Source of the DNA: Nonomuraea soli
GTDB lineage: Bacteria; Actinomycetota; Actinomycetes; Streptosporangiales; Streptosporangiaceae
Assembly: GCF_013761175.1 (NCBI RefSeq)
Contig: NZ_JACDUR010000007.1
Coordinates: 666,915-730,914 of the forward strand
Reading direction: 5' to 3'
Length of the DNA stretch: 64,000 nucleotides
Below are positions 1 to 8,359 of this stretch, one piece after another. The notes beneath the pieces are model-generated. The model did not search any database and had not been told where the DNA came from. It saw only the letters and a program-made list of their open reading frames with translations. Position 1 is the stretch's first letter. The number at the start of each line of letters is the position of its first letter. A program made the translations under genes and the position numbers.

Positions 1-497
1 TTCGTCGGCGCGTCGTCGCCCACTCCGGGACGCCCGCACAACACCAGCGTGGAGCCGCTGGCATGCAGCGCCCTGGCCCGCTTGGCCACCTGGGCGGCAT
101 AGGCGCGGTCCTCGTAGGCGCCGCCGACCAGGATGACCGCGTCGGCCCGCTGCTCGTGGAGCAGGTCGATGAGCGCCAGCTCCTGCTCGTGGCTGCCGTG
201 CGTGCAGCAGACCAGGCAGAGCCTGCCCTGGGCGGTGGCCTCGCGCTCGACGCCCCTGGCGATGTAGGCGTAGAACGGGTCGATCAGGTCGTTGATGATG
301 ATCGCGACCGTGCGGTTGGTCGCGCCGGCCAGGGCGCGGGCGTGGGCGTTGGCGACGTAGCCGAGCTCGCTGATGGCCGCTTCGACCCTGGCCCGCGTCG
401 ACTCGGCGACCGGGTAGTTGCGGTTGATCACGCGCGAGACGGTCGCGCTGGACACCCCGGCCAGCCTGGCCACGTCGGCGATGGTCGCCTCGCTCAT
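1..497 (-). CDS. LacI-family transcriptional regulator (C-terminal part outside window)
   Basis: The visible N-terminus, starting MSEATIADVARLAGVSSATV, is a classic LacI helix-turn-helix followed by the hinge (about residues 46-60). The start of the periplasmic-binding-protein-like sensor domain follows (VAIIINDLIDPFYAYI). The ATG at 497-495 is preceded by a GAGGC-type ribosome site. The gene lies 16 bp downstream of, and is co-directional with, the dehydrogenase gene, and it is close to a divergent sugar transporter operon. It is therefore the likely local repressor, binding the two operator-like sites at 1546 and 1665. About 165 residues are visible of the usual 330-340. The effector sugar cannot be read from the sequence; a fucoside or fucose-containing oligosaccharide is inferred from the neighbours. 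Confidence 0.9.
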   Translation of the reverse strand, partial: MSEATIADVARLAGVSSATVSRVINRNYPVAESTRARVEAAISELGYVANAHARALAGATNRTVAIIINDLIDPFYAYIARGVEREATAQGRLCLVCCTHGSHEQELALIDLLHEQRADAVILVGGAYEDRAYAAQVAKRARALHASGSTLVLCGRPGVGDDAPT

Positions 498-513
498 CTT
501 GCCTCCTCGTCCC

Positions 514-1530
514 TCACGCTATTCTGCCGAGTTCGTCGGCATGGATCTCGTGCCGCAGCGGTGCTCCGGAACAGTAGCGGGCCACCTCGCGCAGCGCGGA
601 GTCCGCCAGCCTGGCCAGTTCGTTGCCCTGCGCCCCCGCCAGATGCGGCGTGACGAAGACGTTGGACAGGCCGAAGAAGGCGTGTCCGGCCGGGAGCGGC
701 TCCGGGTCGGTGACGTCGAGCACGGCGTCGAGCCGCCCGGCCGTCACCTCGGCGACCAGGGCGTCGTGGTCGATCAGCGATCCCCTGGCGGTGTTGACCA
801 CCACCGCGCCGTCGGGCAGCAGCGCCAGCCGTTCCTTGTCGAGCATGCCGGCGGTCCGCGGGGTCTCTGGCGCGTGCAGGCTCACCACGTGGGAGCGGCG
901 CAGCAGCTCGTCGAGCTCCACGACGCGGGCGCCGAGCCCGGCGATCTCGACCGGGTCGGCGTACGGATCGTAGACCAGCAGGTCGGCGTCCAGGCCCCGC
1001 AGGAGCGCGAGGACCCGCCTGCCGATCCGCGAGGCGCCCACCAGGCCGATGGTGATCCCGTGGGTGCCCAGCCACGGCATGCCGGAGAAGTCCCGCTTGG
1101 TTCCGCTGGTGCGGTAGCGCTCGGCCATGGTGAAGGCGCGCTTGGCGCCGAAGACGATCGCGGCGAAGGTGAACTCGGCGACCGGGACGGCGTTGGCGTC
1201 GGCGGCGCTGGAGACCCTGACGCCGCGCCCGAACACCGACGGATCGACGAAGGTCTTCACGGTGCCGGCGGCGTGCGAGATGAAGCGCAGCCGCGGCGCC
1301 CTGGCCAGCAGCCTGTCGTCGACCGCCGGTGCGCCCCAGCCGGTGACCAGCACCTCGGCGTCGGCCAGCGGGGCGCTGTCGGGGCCCGTGACCACCTCCT
1401 GGTGCAGGTCCACCAGATCGGCCAGGCGTCCGAGCGCCTCCGTCCCGAAGACCGAGTCCCGCACCCCCGCTCCCATGGCCAGCGCCGCTCGCGGCCGCCG
1501 GGGCCCGGCGGGCGCCCTGTCTTCCTGCAC
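514..1530 (-). CDS. D-2-hydroxyacid dehydrogenase (NAD-dependent)
   Basis: The 338-residue protein has the bipartite fold of D-isomer-specific 2-hydroxyacid dehydrogenases. A Rossmann segment carries the nucleotide-binding stretch GLVGASRIGRRVLALL. The catalytic Arg (VNTARGSLID), Glu (DVTDPEPLP) and His (VTPHLAGA) are all present. The family reduces 2-keto acids, or oxidises D-2-hydroxyacids, with NAD(P)H in the cytosol. The GTG start at 1530 has GGGGAG at 1538-1543. It is transcribed divergently from the ABC transporter operon and upstream of the LacI gene, with an operator-like site just in front of it, so it is probably part of the same sugar regulon. A role in handling an aldonate or keto-acid intermediate, or lactate-like end products of deoxysugar breakdown, is inference. 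Confidence 0.85.
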   Translation of the reverse strand: MQEDRAPAGPRRPRAALAMGAGVRDSVFGTEALGRLADLVDLHQEVVTGPDSAPLADAEVLVTGWGAPAVDDRLLARAPRLRFISHAAGTVKTFVDPSVFGRGVRVSSAADANAVPVAEFTFAAIVFGAKRAFTMAERYRTSGTKRDFSGMPWLGTHGITIGLVGASRIGRRVLALLRGLDADLLVYDPYADPVEIAGLGARVVELDELLRRSHVVSLHAPETPRTAGMLDKERLALLPDGAVVVNTARGSLIDHDALVAEVTAGRLDAVLDVTDPEPLPAGHAFFGLSNVFVTPHLAGAQGNELARLADSALREVARYCSGAPLRHEIHADELGRIA

Positions 1531-1545
1531 GTCGTGCTCCCCGAT

Positions 1546-1560
1546 AGTAAGCGCGTTCTA
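1546..1560. promoter_or_regulatory. Candidate LacI-family operator 1
   Basis: AGTAAGCGCGTTCTA is a pseudo-palindrome centred on CG, close to the actinobacterial/CcpA-like LacI-family consensus. It differs at only two positions from the second site at 1665-1679 read on the other strand. It lies about 16 bp before the dehydrogenase start codon, so binding would block minus-strand transcription or initiation. Confidence 0.6.
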
Positions 1561-1654
1561 TGGATGAAGCGGCACGCTAGGGGGATTCCGATGTCCCGTC
1601 AAGCGCCTGTCCATGGAAAACGCCGGATCGGCACATCGGATTGTGAGCAGGGTC

Positions 1655-1679
1655 TTGACGAAACTAGAAACCGCTTACT
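1655..1679 (+). promoter_or_regulatory. Candidate promoter -35 element with LacI-family operator 2
   Basis: TTGACG at 1655-1660 resembles a sigma-70 -35 hexamer. The operator-like TAGAAACCGCTTACT at 1665-1679 occupies the spacer/-10 position, which is an ideal place for repression of the transporter operon starting at 1709. Read on the minus strand, the operator is AGTAAGCGGTTTCTA and matches site 1 at 13 of 15 positions. Confidence 0.55.
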
Positions 1680-1708
1680 ACGGTCCTCGCCAACTGGAAG
1701 GACCACGC

Positions 1709-2689
1709 ATGACGATTTCCCCTCCGCGGACCGCCCCGGTGGTGGCGCCTGCCGTACCGGAGAAGAAAGCCCGGCCGCCGCTGCACCGCAGGATCTGGCG
1801 CGACCGGGTCATGCTCATGCTCGCCCTGCCGGGACTGCTGTACTTCCTGGTCTTCCACTACGCGCCGCTGTTCGGCTACGTCGTGGCCTTCCAGGACTAC
1901 CAGCCCTACCTGGGCTACCTGAACAGCCCGTGGGTGGGCCTGCAGAACTTCGCGACCGTCTTCTCCGACTCCAGGTTCTGGGACTCGATCGTCAACACCC
2001 TGCAGATCACCGTCACCCAGCTCGTGCTGTTCTTCCCCGCCCCGATCGCGCTGGCGCTGCTGCTGCACAGCGTGATGAGCGAGAAGATCCGCAGATTCGT
2101 GCAGAGCGTGGTCTACCTGCCGCACTTCATCGGCTGGGTGATCATCGTCTCGATCTTCCAGCAGATCCTCGGCGGCGCGGGTGTCCTGCCCGACCTCCTG
2201 GCCGGGGTCGGGCTGCCGCGCTGGGACATGATGACCGACCCCGACACCTTCCCGCTGCTGGTCACCCTGCAGCTGCTGTGGAAGGACGCCGGCTGGGGAA
2301 CGATCATCTTCCTGGCCGCGCTGCTCTCCATCAACCAGGAGCTCTACGAGGCCGCGGCGATGGACGGCGCGGGCCGGTGGCGGCGCCTGTGGCACGTCAC
2401 GCTGCCCGGCATCACCCCGATCGTCATCCTGCTGCTCATCCTCAACCTCGGCAGCATCCTGTCGGTCGGCTTCGAGCAGATCCTGCTGCAGCGCGACGCG
2501 GTCGGCGCCGAGGCGGGCGAGGTGCTCGACACCTTCATCTACCACTACGGCGTGCGCGACGGTCAGTGGGGCGCGGCGGCGGCGGTCGGCCTGTTCAAGG
2601 CGGTCGTCGGCGCGGCCCTGGTACTCGGCGCCAACAAGGTCGCCCACCTGCTGGGCCACGAGGGGGTGTACCGCGGTGCCGCGAAGTGA
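1709..2689 (+). CDS. Carbohydrate ABC transporter permease, LplB/CUT1 type
   Basis: This 326-residue integral membrane protein has a cytoplasmic basic N-terminus, then a first membrane segment (VMLMLALPGLLYFLVF) and several more. The permease EAA loop is EAAAMDGAGRWRRLWHVTLP at about residues 214-233, the surface that docks on the ATPase. I chose the ATG at 1709 because GGAAGGA sits 6-7 bp upstream; an upstream in-frame start at 1613 would run through the operator and promoter. It is the first gene of a five-gene operon (permease, permease, binding protein, fucosidase, oxidoreductase). No ATP-binding subunit is encoded here, which is usual for actinomycete CUT1 systems energised by a shared MsiK-type ATPase. 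Confidence 0.9.
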   Translation: MTISPPRTAPVVAPAVPEKKARPPLHRRIWRDRVMLMLALPGLLYFLVFHYAPLFGYVVAFQDYQPYLGYLNSPWVGLQNFATVFSDSRFWDSIVNTLQITVTQLVLFFPAPIALALLLHSVMSEKIRRFVQSVVYLPHFIGWVIIVSIFQQILGGAGVLPDLLAGVGLPRWDMMTDPDTFPLLVTLQLLWKDAGWGTIIFLAALLSINQELYEAAAMDGAGRWRRLWHVTLPGITPIVILLLILNLGSILSVGFEQILLQRDAVGAEAGEVLDTFIYHYGVRDGQWGAAAAVGLFKAVVGAALVLGANKVAHLLGHEGVYRGAAK

Positions 2690-3563
2690 ACGTCCCGCGT
2701 GGATGGAGAAGCCCAGCACGCCCGGCCTGGTCGCCAAGGGCGCGGTGCTGCTCGGCGTCACCCTCCTGGTGATCTACCCGTTCGTCGGCGTGCTCGGCAC
2801 GAGCCTGTCGGACGAGGTGCAGATCGCGCGCAGCGGCGGCTTCGTCCTGCTGCCCACCGACCCCACCTTCGACGCCTACCGTGCGATCTTCGACGGCGGC
2901 ACGGTCACCCGCGCCCTGCTGATCAGCGTCCTGGTCACCGCCGCCGGCACCCTGGCCAGCGTGTGCGCCACCATCGGCATGGCGTACGGCCTGAGCCGCC
3001 GCGAGGTCACCGGCTCCCGGATCATCCTGATGGTCGCCCTGTTCACCATGCTCTTCAACCCGGGCATCATCGCCAACTTCCTGCTGGTCAAGGAGCTCGG
3101 GCTGCTCAACACCTTCGGAGCCCTCGTCCTGCCGAGCCTGGTCAGCGCCTTCAACCTGGTCGTGCTGCGCTCGTTCTTCATGGGCCTGCCGGGCGAGCTC
3201 CTGGAGAGCGCCCGCATGGACGGGGCGGGAGACCTGCGCATCCTGGTCCGCATCGTGCTGCCGCTGTCGAAGGCGGTGCTGGCCGTCGTCTCCCTCTTCT
3301 ACGCCGTCGCCTACTGGAACGCCTTCTTCAACGCCCTGCTCTACCTCGACGACACCGAGAAGTGGCCGCTGCCGCTCATCCTGCGCAGCTTCGTGCTGCA
3401 GGGACGGACGCTCGAGAGCATCGCGTCGTCGGAGGCGCCCGCGCCCGTCCAGGCGATCCAGATGGCGGTGCTCGTCGTCGCCATCGTCCCGATCCTCCTC
3501 GTCTACCCCTTCCTCCAGCGCTACTTCACCAAGGGCGTTCTCACCGGCGCCATCAAGGGTTAA
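2676..3563 (+). CDS. Carbohydrate ABC transporter permease, second CUT1 subunit
   Basis: The 295-residue membrane protein is the partner permease of the upstream gene. Its first membrane segment is near residues 20-40 (GAVLLGVTLLVIYPFVGVLG), and the EAA loop is ESARMDGAGDLRILVRIVLP near residue 180. The C-terminus ends RYFTKGVLTGAIKG, a typical ending for YtcP/LplC-type permeases. The GTG start at 2676 overlaps the previous gene by 14 bp, which implies translational coupling. The two permeases should form the heterodimeric membrane channel for an oligosaccharide delivered by the following lipoprotein. Confidence 0.9.
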   Translation: MPRSERPAWMEKPSTPGLVAKGAVLLGVTLLVIYPFVGVLGTSLSDEVQIARSGGFVLLPTDPTFDAYRAIFDGGTVTRALLISVLVTAAGTLASVCATIGMAYGLSRREVTGSRIILMVALFTMLFNPGIIANFLLVKELGLLNTFGALVLPSLVSAFNLVVLRSFFMGLPGELLESARMDGAGDLRILVRIVLPLSKAVLAVVSLFYAVAYWNAFFNALLYLDDTEKWPLPLILRSFVLQGRTLESIASSEAPAPVQAIQMAVLVVAIVPILLVYPFLQRYFTKGVLTGAIKG

Positions 3564-3571
3564 GGACTCAG

Positions 3572-5215
3572 ATGAACCGTCGTGGATTCCTCCGACTCAG
3601 TGCCTCCACCGCGCTGTCCGTGGCCGCCCTCGCGGCCTGCGGTTCCGGCGGGGCAGCCGCCCCCGCCGCCAAGGCCCAGGGCCTGACGATCAAGCTCCCC
3701 GCGTACACGCCCCTGGCGGGCGCGCTCAAGCCCGACCTCCCGGGCAACGCCGCCGGCGTGCCCGAGGGCTACTTCACCTACCCCAAGGAGCTGTTCAAGG
3801 CCGTGGCCAAGCCGCCCATGTCGGGCGGCACCATCACCGCGGCCTCGCAGACCTTCTCCCCGCCGCCCCCCGGCCGCGAGCAGAACCCGGCCTGGCAGGA
3901 GATGGAGAAGCGGCTCGGCGGCAAGGTCGAGCTCACCGTCGTGGCCGCCGACGACTGGGCCACCAAGTTCAACACCATGGTCGCCGGCAACAGCCTGCCC
4001 GACCTGTTCCCCTACATCGCCACCCAGGGCGTCAACAATCTGCCGGCCTTCGCCGCCAGCCAGTGCGCCGACCTGACCACGCTGCTCGGCGGCGACGCGG
4101 TCAAGGAGTACCCGAACCTGGCCGCCATCCCGGAGATCTTCTGGAAGCAGGGCGTCGTCGGCGGCAAGCTCTACGGCATCCCCGTGCCCCGCAACCTGGT
4201 CGGCGGCCTGGGCTTCTACCGGGCCGACATCCTCGCGGAGGCCGGGGTCACCGACCTGGCGCAGATCATCGACATGGACCGGCTCTTCGAGGCGCTCAAG
4301 GCCGTCACCGACCCGGCCAGGAAGCGGTGGGGCGTCGTCACCGCCACCGGCGGCCTGTTCGGCCTGTCGATCTTCTCCCAGCTGTTCGGCGCGCCCAACG
4401 GCTGGAGGCTCGACAAGGCGACGGGCAAGCTGACCGCGGGCTTCGAGACCGAGGAGTACCGCGCCGCCGTCGAGTACGTGATCAAGCTGCGCGAGGCCGG
4501 CATCATCTACCCCGGCTCCGAGGGCTTCGACACCCTCAAGCGCAAGAACACCTTCAACTCCGGCGGCGCCGCCATGACCTACGACGGCCTGCCCGCCTAC
4601 CTGGGCGCGGCCGGATACCTGCAGACGCAGAAGAAGATCGACCAGAAGGCCGACCCGCGTCCGCTCGTGCCCTTCGGGGGCAAGGCCGTGGCCTTCATGA
4701 ACAACATCGCCTTCGCCACCAACTTCGTGAAGAAGGCCGACGAGGCCAAGGTCAAGGAGGTCCTGCGCGTCGCCGACTTCTTCGCCTCGCCCTTCGGCAG
4801 CGAGGAGTACACGCTCATCAACTACGGCGTCGAGGGCACCGACTACACCCGCGACGACAAGGGCAACCCGGTGCTGACCGAGCAGGGCGCCAAGGACACC
4901 ACGGTGCCGTGGAAGTACCTGGCCGCCCCCACGCAGCCGGTCTTCGACGCCACCTCGGCCGACGCGGTCAGGATCCAGCACGACGCGATCAGCAGGCTCA
5001 TCGCCGTCGGCGTGGAGGACCCGACCACCGGCCTGTACTCCCCGGCCTACGAGAACAAGCTGGAGTCGCTGTCGACCATGCGCGTCGACAGGCTCACCTC
5101 GATCATGGCAGGGCGCGCCCCGATGAGCGACTACGACCAGCTCGTGAAGGACTGGCGCGCGGCGGGCGGCGACCAGGCGCGCAAGGAGTTCGAGGAGGTG
5201 CTGGCGGCGTCATGA
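3572..5215 (+). CDS. Extracellular solute-binding lipoprotein (LplA-type, sugar ABC transporter)
   Basis: The 547-residue protein is longer than ordinary sugar-binding proteins (about 430 residues), as in the LplA-type branch that pairs with LplB-type permeases. The N-terminus MNRRGFLRLSAS carries a twin-arginine pattern, followed by a lipobox LAAC with Cys23 as the lipidation site, so it is probably a Tat-exported lipoprotein. The mature part is rich in aromatic residues, as expected of a carbohydrate-binding cleft. The ATG at 3572 lies 8 bp after the permease stop, with AAGGA upstream. The stop overlaps the start of the fucosidase gene (ATGA), indicating one operon. The ligand is probably a fucosylated or other deoxysugar oligosaccharide (inference from the neighbour). 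Confidence 0.88.
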   Translation: MNRRGFLRLSASTALSVAALAACGSGGAAAPAAKAQGLTIKLPAYTPLAGALKPDLPGNAAGVPEGYFTYPKELFKAVAKPPMSGGTITAASQTFSPPPPGREQNPAWQEMEKRLGGKVELTVVAADDWATKFNTMVAGNSLPDLFPYIATQGVNNLPAFAASQCADLTTLLGGDAVKEYPNLAAIPEIFWKQGVVGGKLYGIPVPRNLVGGLGFYRADILAEAGVTDLAQIIDMDRLFEALKAVTDPARKRWGVVTATGGLFGLSIFSQLFGAPNGWRLDKATGKLTAGFETEEYRAAVEYVIKLREAGIIYPGSEGFDTLKRKNTFNSGGAAMTYDGLPAYLGAAGYLQTQKKIDQKADPRPLVPFGGKAVAFMNNIAFATNFVKKADEAKVKEVLRVADFFASPFGSEEYTLINYGVEGTDYTRDDKGNPVLTEQGAKDTTVPWKYLAAPTQPVFDATSADAVRIQHDAISRLIAVGVEDPTTGLYSPAYENKLESLSTMRVDRLTSIMAGRAPMSDYDQLVKDWRAAGGDQARKEFEEVLAAS

Positions 5216-6423
5216 GCTGGTTCACCGACGCCCGGTTCGGGATGTTCATCCACTGGGGCATCTACGCCGCGGCCGCGCGCCACGAGTGGGTCAAGTCCTA
5301 CGAGCGGATGAGCGATGAGCACTACCAGCGCTACTTCGACCACTTCGATCCCGACCTGTACGACCCGGAGGCCTGGGCGGACACGGCGGTGCGGGCGGGG
5401 ATGAAGTACCTGGTCGTCACCACCAAGCACCACGACGGCTTCTGCCTGTGGGACTCCGCGCTCACCGGGTACAAGGCCAGGACCGACCTGCTGGGCCCGA
5501 TGCTGGACGCCTTCCGCTCCAGGGGCCTGCGGGTGGGGCTGTACTACTCGCTGCTCGACTGGCACCACCCCGACTTCCCCAACGACCTCTATCACCCGCG
5601 GCGTGACGAGGATCTCGGCGAGCGCGACGTCGCCACGTACACGGAGTACATGCACGGCCAGGTCCGCGAGCTGCTCACGAACTACGGCCGCATCGACACC
5701 ATGTGGTTCGACTTCTCCTACGAGGGCCGCGGCTTCGGCGCCAAGGGTCCGGCCGAGTGGCGCTCCGCCGAGCTGGAAAAGCTGGTGCGTTCCCTGCAGC
5801 CCGACATCCTGATCAACAACAGGCTCGGCCTGGGCACCGGCGACTTCCGCACCCCCGAGCAGGTCATCCCGCCGGGCGGCCTGCCGGGCGCCGGGATCTG
5901 GGAGGCATGCCAGACCCTCAACGGCAGCTGGGGCTACCACCGCGACAATCTCGACTGGAAGCCGGTCGACCTGCTGCTGAAGATGCTGGTCGACACCGTC
6001 TCCAAGGGCGGCAACATGCTGCTCAACGTCGGGCCCAACGCGCGCGGCGAGTTCGAGCCCCGTGCCCTCGATCGGCTGGCCGGGGTCGGCGAGTGGATGC
6101 GGCTGCACGGCCGAGCGATCCACGGCGCGGGCGCCTCGGCGTTCACCCCGCCGCAGGACTGCCGCTACACCCAGCGCGGCGATCGCCTCTACCTGCACCT
6201 GCTGTCGTGGCCGCTGAAGCATCTTTTCCTTCCCGGCCTCGCGGGGAAGGTGCGTTATGCGCAGTTCCTCCACGACGCCTCGGAGGTCCAGATGGTCCAG
6301 CTCGACCCCGACGAGCCGTTCCACCACTACCTGAGGGGTGTGCCCGACGACACGCTCACCCTCCAGCTGCCCGTCACCCGGCCCGACGTGACCGTTCCCG
6401 TGATTGAGATGTTCCTGCGATGA
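5212..6423 (+). CDS. Alpha-L-fucosidase, glycoside hydrolase family 29
   Basis: This 403-residue protein matches GH29 over its full length. It opens with WFTDARFGMFIHWGIY and has KHHDGF at residues 72-77. The segment MWFDFSY carries the likely nucleophile Asp167, and GGNMLLNVGPNARGEF lies near residues 265-280. It has no signal peptide, so it should act in the cytoplasm on imported oligosaccharides, releasing L-fucose (or a similar terminal alpha-linked 6-deoxysugar) with retention of configuration. The start overlaps the binding-protein stop by four bases, and the stop overlaps the next start in the same way, so it is coupled inside the transporter operon. The assignment to GH29 is firm; the exact linkage and sugar are not. 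Confidence 0.92.
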   Translation: MSWFTDARFGMFIHWGIYAAAARHEWVKSYERMSDEHYQRYFDHFDPDLYDPEAWADTAVRAGMKYLVVTTKHHDGFCLWDSALTGYKARTDLLGPMLDAFRSRGLRVGLYYSLLDWHHPDFPNDLYHPRRDEDLGERDVATYTEYMHGQVRELLTNYGRIDTMWFDFSYEGRGFGAKGPAEWRSAELEKLVRSLQPDILINNRLGLGTGDFRTPEQVIPPGGLPGAGIWEACQTLNGSWGYHRDNLDWKPVDLLLKMLVDTVSKGGNMLLNVGPNARGEFEPRALDRLAGVGEWMRLHGRAIHGAGASAFTPPQDCRYTQRGDRLYLHLLSWPLKHLFLPGLAGKVRYAQFLHDASEVQMVQLDPDEPFHHYLRGVPDDTLTLQLPVTRPDVTVPVIEMFLR

Positions 6424-7595
6424 CCGACCTCAGAATCGGCGTGATCGGCCTGGGCCTGCGCGGCAACCTCGCCGCCGTCGCCCACCGGCCCGGCCACGGC
6501 TCGCGCGTGACCGCCGTCGCCGAGCTCGACCCCGTGCTCAGGCAGGAGGGCGCGCGGCGATTCGACGCCAAGCCGTACGCCGACCACCGCGAGATGCTCG
6601 GCGACATCGACGCGGTGCTGCTGCTCACGCCCGACGACACCCACGCTGACCTCGCCTGCGAGATCCTGCGCGCCGGAGTGCCCGCGTTCGTCGAGAAGCC
6701 GCTCGACATCACCCTCGACCGCTGCGACCAGATCCTCCGTACGGCACGCGACAGCGGCACCCGGCTGTACGTGGGCCACAACATGCGCCACATGCCGGTC
6801 GTCCGCCTGATGCGCGAGATCATCCAGCGCGGCGACATCGGCGCGGTCAAGAGCGTCTGGGTGCGCCACTTCGTCGGCCACGGCGGCGACTTCTACTTCA
6901 AGGACTGGCACGCGCAACGATCCCGCGTCACCGGCCTGCTCCTGCAGAAGGCCGCCCACGACCTCGACGTCGTGCACTGGCTGGCCGGCGGCTACACCCG
7001 CCGCGTGCAGGCCTTCGGCGACCTCATGGTCTACGGCCCCCTGCCGCGCCGCGCCCCCGGCACCGCCAAGCCTGACGACTGGTTCGCGCCCGCGGCCAAC
7101 TGGCCGCCGCTCTCGCAGACGGGGCTCAACCCCGAGGTCGACGTCGAGGACGTGTCGGTGATGAACATGGTGCTCGACAACGGCGTCATCGGCGCCTACC
7201 AGCAGTGCCACTTCACGCCCGACTACTGGCGCAACTACACGGTCATCGGCGACGCGGGACGCCTGGAGAACTTCGGCAACGGGCCGGGCGGAGCGGTCAA
7301 GGTCTGGAACGCCCGCCGCTCCGGCTACCGCGAGGACGCCGACGCCGTCCACGAGATCCCCGCGGCCGACGGCGGCCACGGCGGGGCCGACCCGCGGATC
7401 CTGGCCGAGTTCTTCCGTTTCGTACGGCACGGCGGGCCGACCGAGACCTCGCCCGTCGCGGCCAGGATGAGCGTCGCGGCCGGCATCCAGGCGACCGCCT
7501 CGCTCAGGAACGGCGGCGCCCCGATGGAGGTGCCGGAGCTGGATCCCGGGCTGGTGACGTACTTCGAGTCAGGTCAGGCCGCTCAGCGCCCCTGA
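6420..7595 (+). CDS. Gfo/Idh/MocA-family oxidoreductase
   Basis: The 391-residue protein begins with a Rossmann glycine motif (RIGVIGLGLRGNLAAVA). It contains the diagnostic EKP lysine motif (AFVEKPLDITLD, about residues 90-101) and a C-terminal alpha/beta dimerisation domain. Members use NAD(P) to oxidise or reduce sugars, inositols and their derivatives. It is the last gene of the fucosidase/transporter operon, joined by an ATGA overlap, so it probably acts on the liberated sugar, for example as the first dehydrogenase in its catabolism. Its 3' end overlaps the convergent PaaG-like gene by 13 bp. Confidence 0.88.
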   Translation: MTDLRIGVIGLGLRGNLAAVAHRPGHGSRVTAVAELDPVLRQEGARRFDAKPYADHREMLGDIDAVLLLTPDDTHADLACEILRAGVPAFVEKPLDITLDRCDQILRTARDSGTRLYVGHNMRHMPVVRLMREIIQRGDIGAVKSVWVRHFVGHGGDFYFKDWHAQRSRVTGLLLQKAAHDLDVVHWLAGGYTRRVQAFGDLMVYGPLPRRAPGTAKPDDWFAPAANWPPLSQTGLNPEVDVEDVSVMNMVLDNGVIGAYQQCHFTPDYWRNYTVIGDAGRLENFGNGPGGAVKVWNARRSGYREDADAVHEIPAADGGHGGADPRILAEFFRFVRHGGPTETSPVAARMSVAAGIQATASLRNGGAPMEVPELDPGLVTYFESGQAAQRP

Positions 7596-8359
7596 AAGGT
7601 GGGCTGCTGCTTGGCCAGGAAGGCGCGGGTGGCGGCCAGGTGGTCCTCGGTGGCGGCGCACTCGTCCTGCAGCACGGCCTCCAGCTCAAGAGACTCGCTG
7701 AGGGAATGGGTGGCCGCGTGACGCAGCGCCCTGCGGGTGGCGGCGAAGGCGGCCGTCGGCCCCTGCGCCAGCCGTACGGCCAGCTCACGTGCCGCCTTGC
7801 CCAGCTCGTCGCCCGGCACGACCCGGTTGACCAGCCCGAGCTCCAGGGCGCGGGCGGCGTCGACGACCTCGCCGAGCAGCAGCATCTCGGCCGCCCGGCC
7901 GGGCCCGACCAGGCGTTGCAGGGTCCAGGAGGCGCCGGAGTCGGGAGCCAGGCCGATGCCGGCGAAGGCCATGGCGAACTTGGCCCGGTCGGAGGCGACG
8001 CGCAGGTCGCAGGCGAAGGCCAGCGAGGCGCCCGCCCCGGCCGCCACGCCGTTCACCGCCGCGACCACGGGCTTGTCCATCGTGGTGAGCAGCTCGACGA
8101 CCGGGTTGTAGTGCAGGCGCACGGTGCCGGCCAGGCCGCGGCCCGCCTCCAGGTTGGCGGCGTGCTCCTGCAGGTCCTGGCCCGCGCAGAAGGCGCGGCC
8201 CGAGCCGGTGAGCAGCACGGCGCGCACCCCGGCGTCCGAGGCGGCGTCGGTCAGCGCCTCCAGCAGGCCGGTCTTCATCTCGACGGTGAGGGAGTTCATC
8301 GCGTCGGGCCGGTCGAGGGTGACGGTGGCGACCTGCTCGGATACCTCGTAAGAAATCAC
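7583..8359 (-). CDS. paaG: Enoyl-CoA hydratase/isomerase, PaaG-like
   Basis: This 258-residue crotonase-fold protein has oxyanion-hole segments GRAFCAGQDL (about residue 55) and NGVAAGAGASLAFACD (about residue 105). The segment GIGLAPDSGASWTL carries the isomerase-type Asp rather than the hydratase Glu. This pattern fits 2-(1,2-epoxy-1,2-dihydrophenyl)acetyl-CoA isomerase (PaaG) of phenylacetate degradation. The next gene upstream is a PaaX-family regulator that overlaps its start by four bases, which supports an aromatic or fatty acyl-CoA role. No other paa genes are in the window, so a generic enoyl-CoA isomerase remains possible. Confidence 0.78.
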   Translation of the reverse strand: MISYEVSEQVATVTLDRPDAMNSLTVEMKTGLLEALTDAASDAGVRAVLLTGSGRAFCAGQDLQEHAANLEAGRGLAGTVRLHYNPVVELLTTMDKPVVAAVNGVAAGAGASLAFACDLRVASDRAKFAMAFAGIGLAPDSGASWTLQRLVGPGRAAEMLLLGEVVDAARALELGLVNRVVPGDELGKAARELAVRLAQGPTAAFAATRRALRHAATHSLSESLELEAVLQDECAATEDHLAATRAFLAKQQPTFQGR

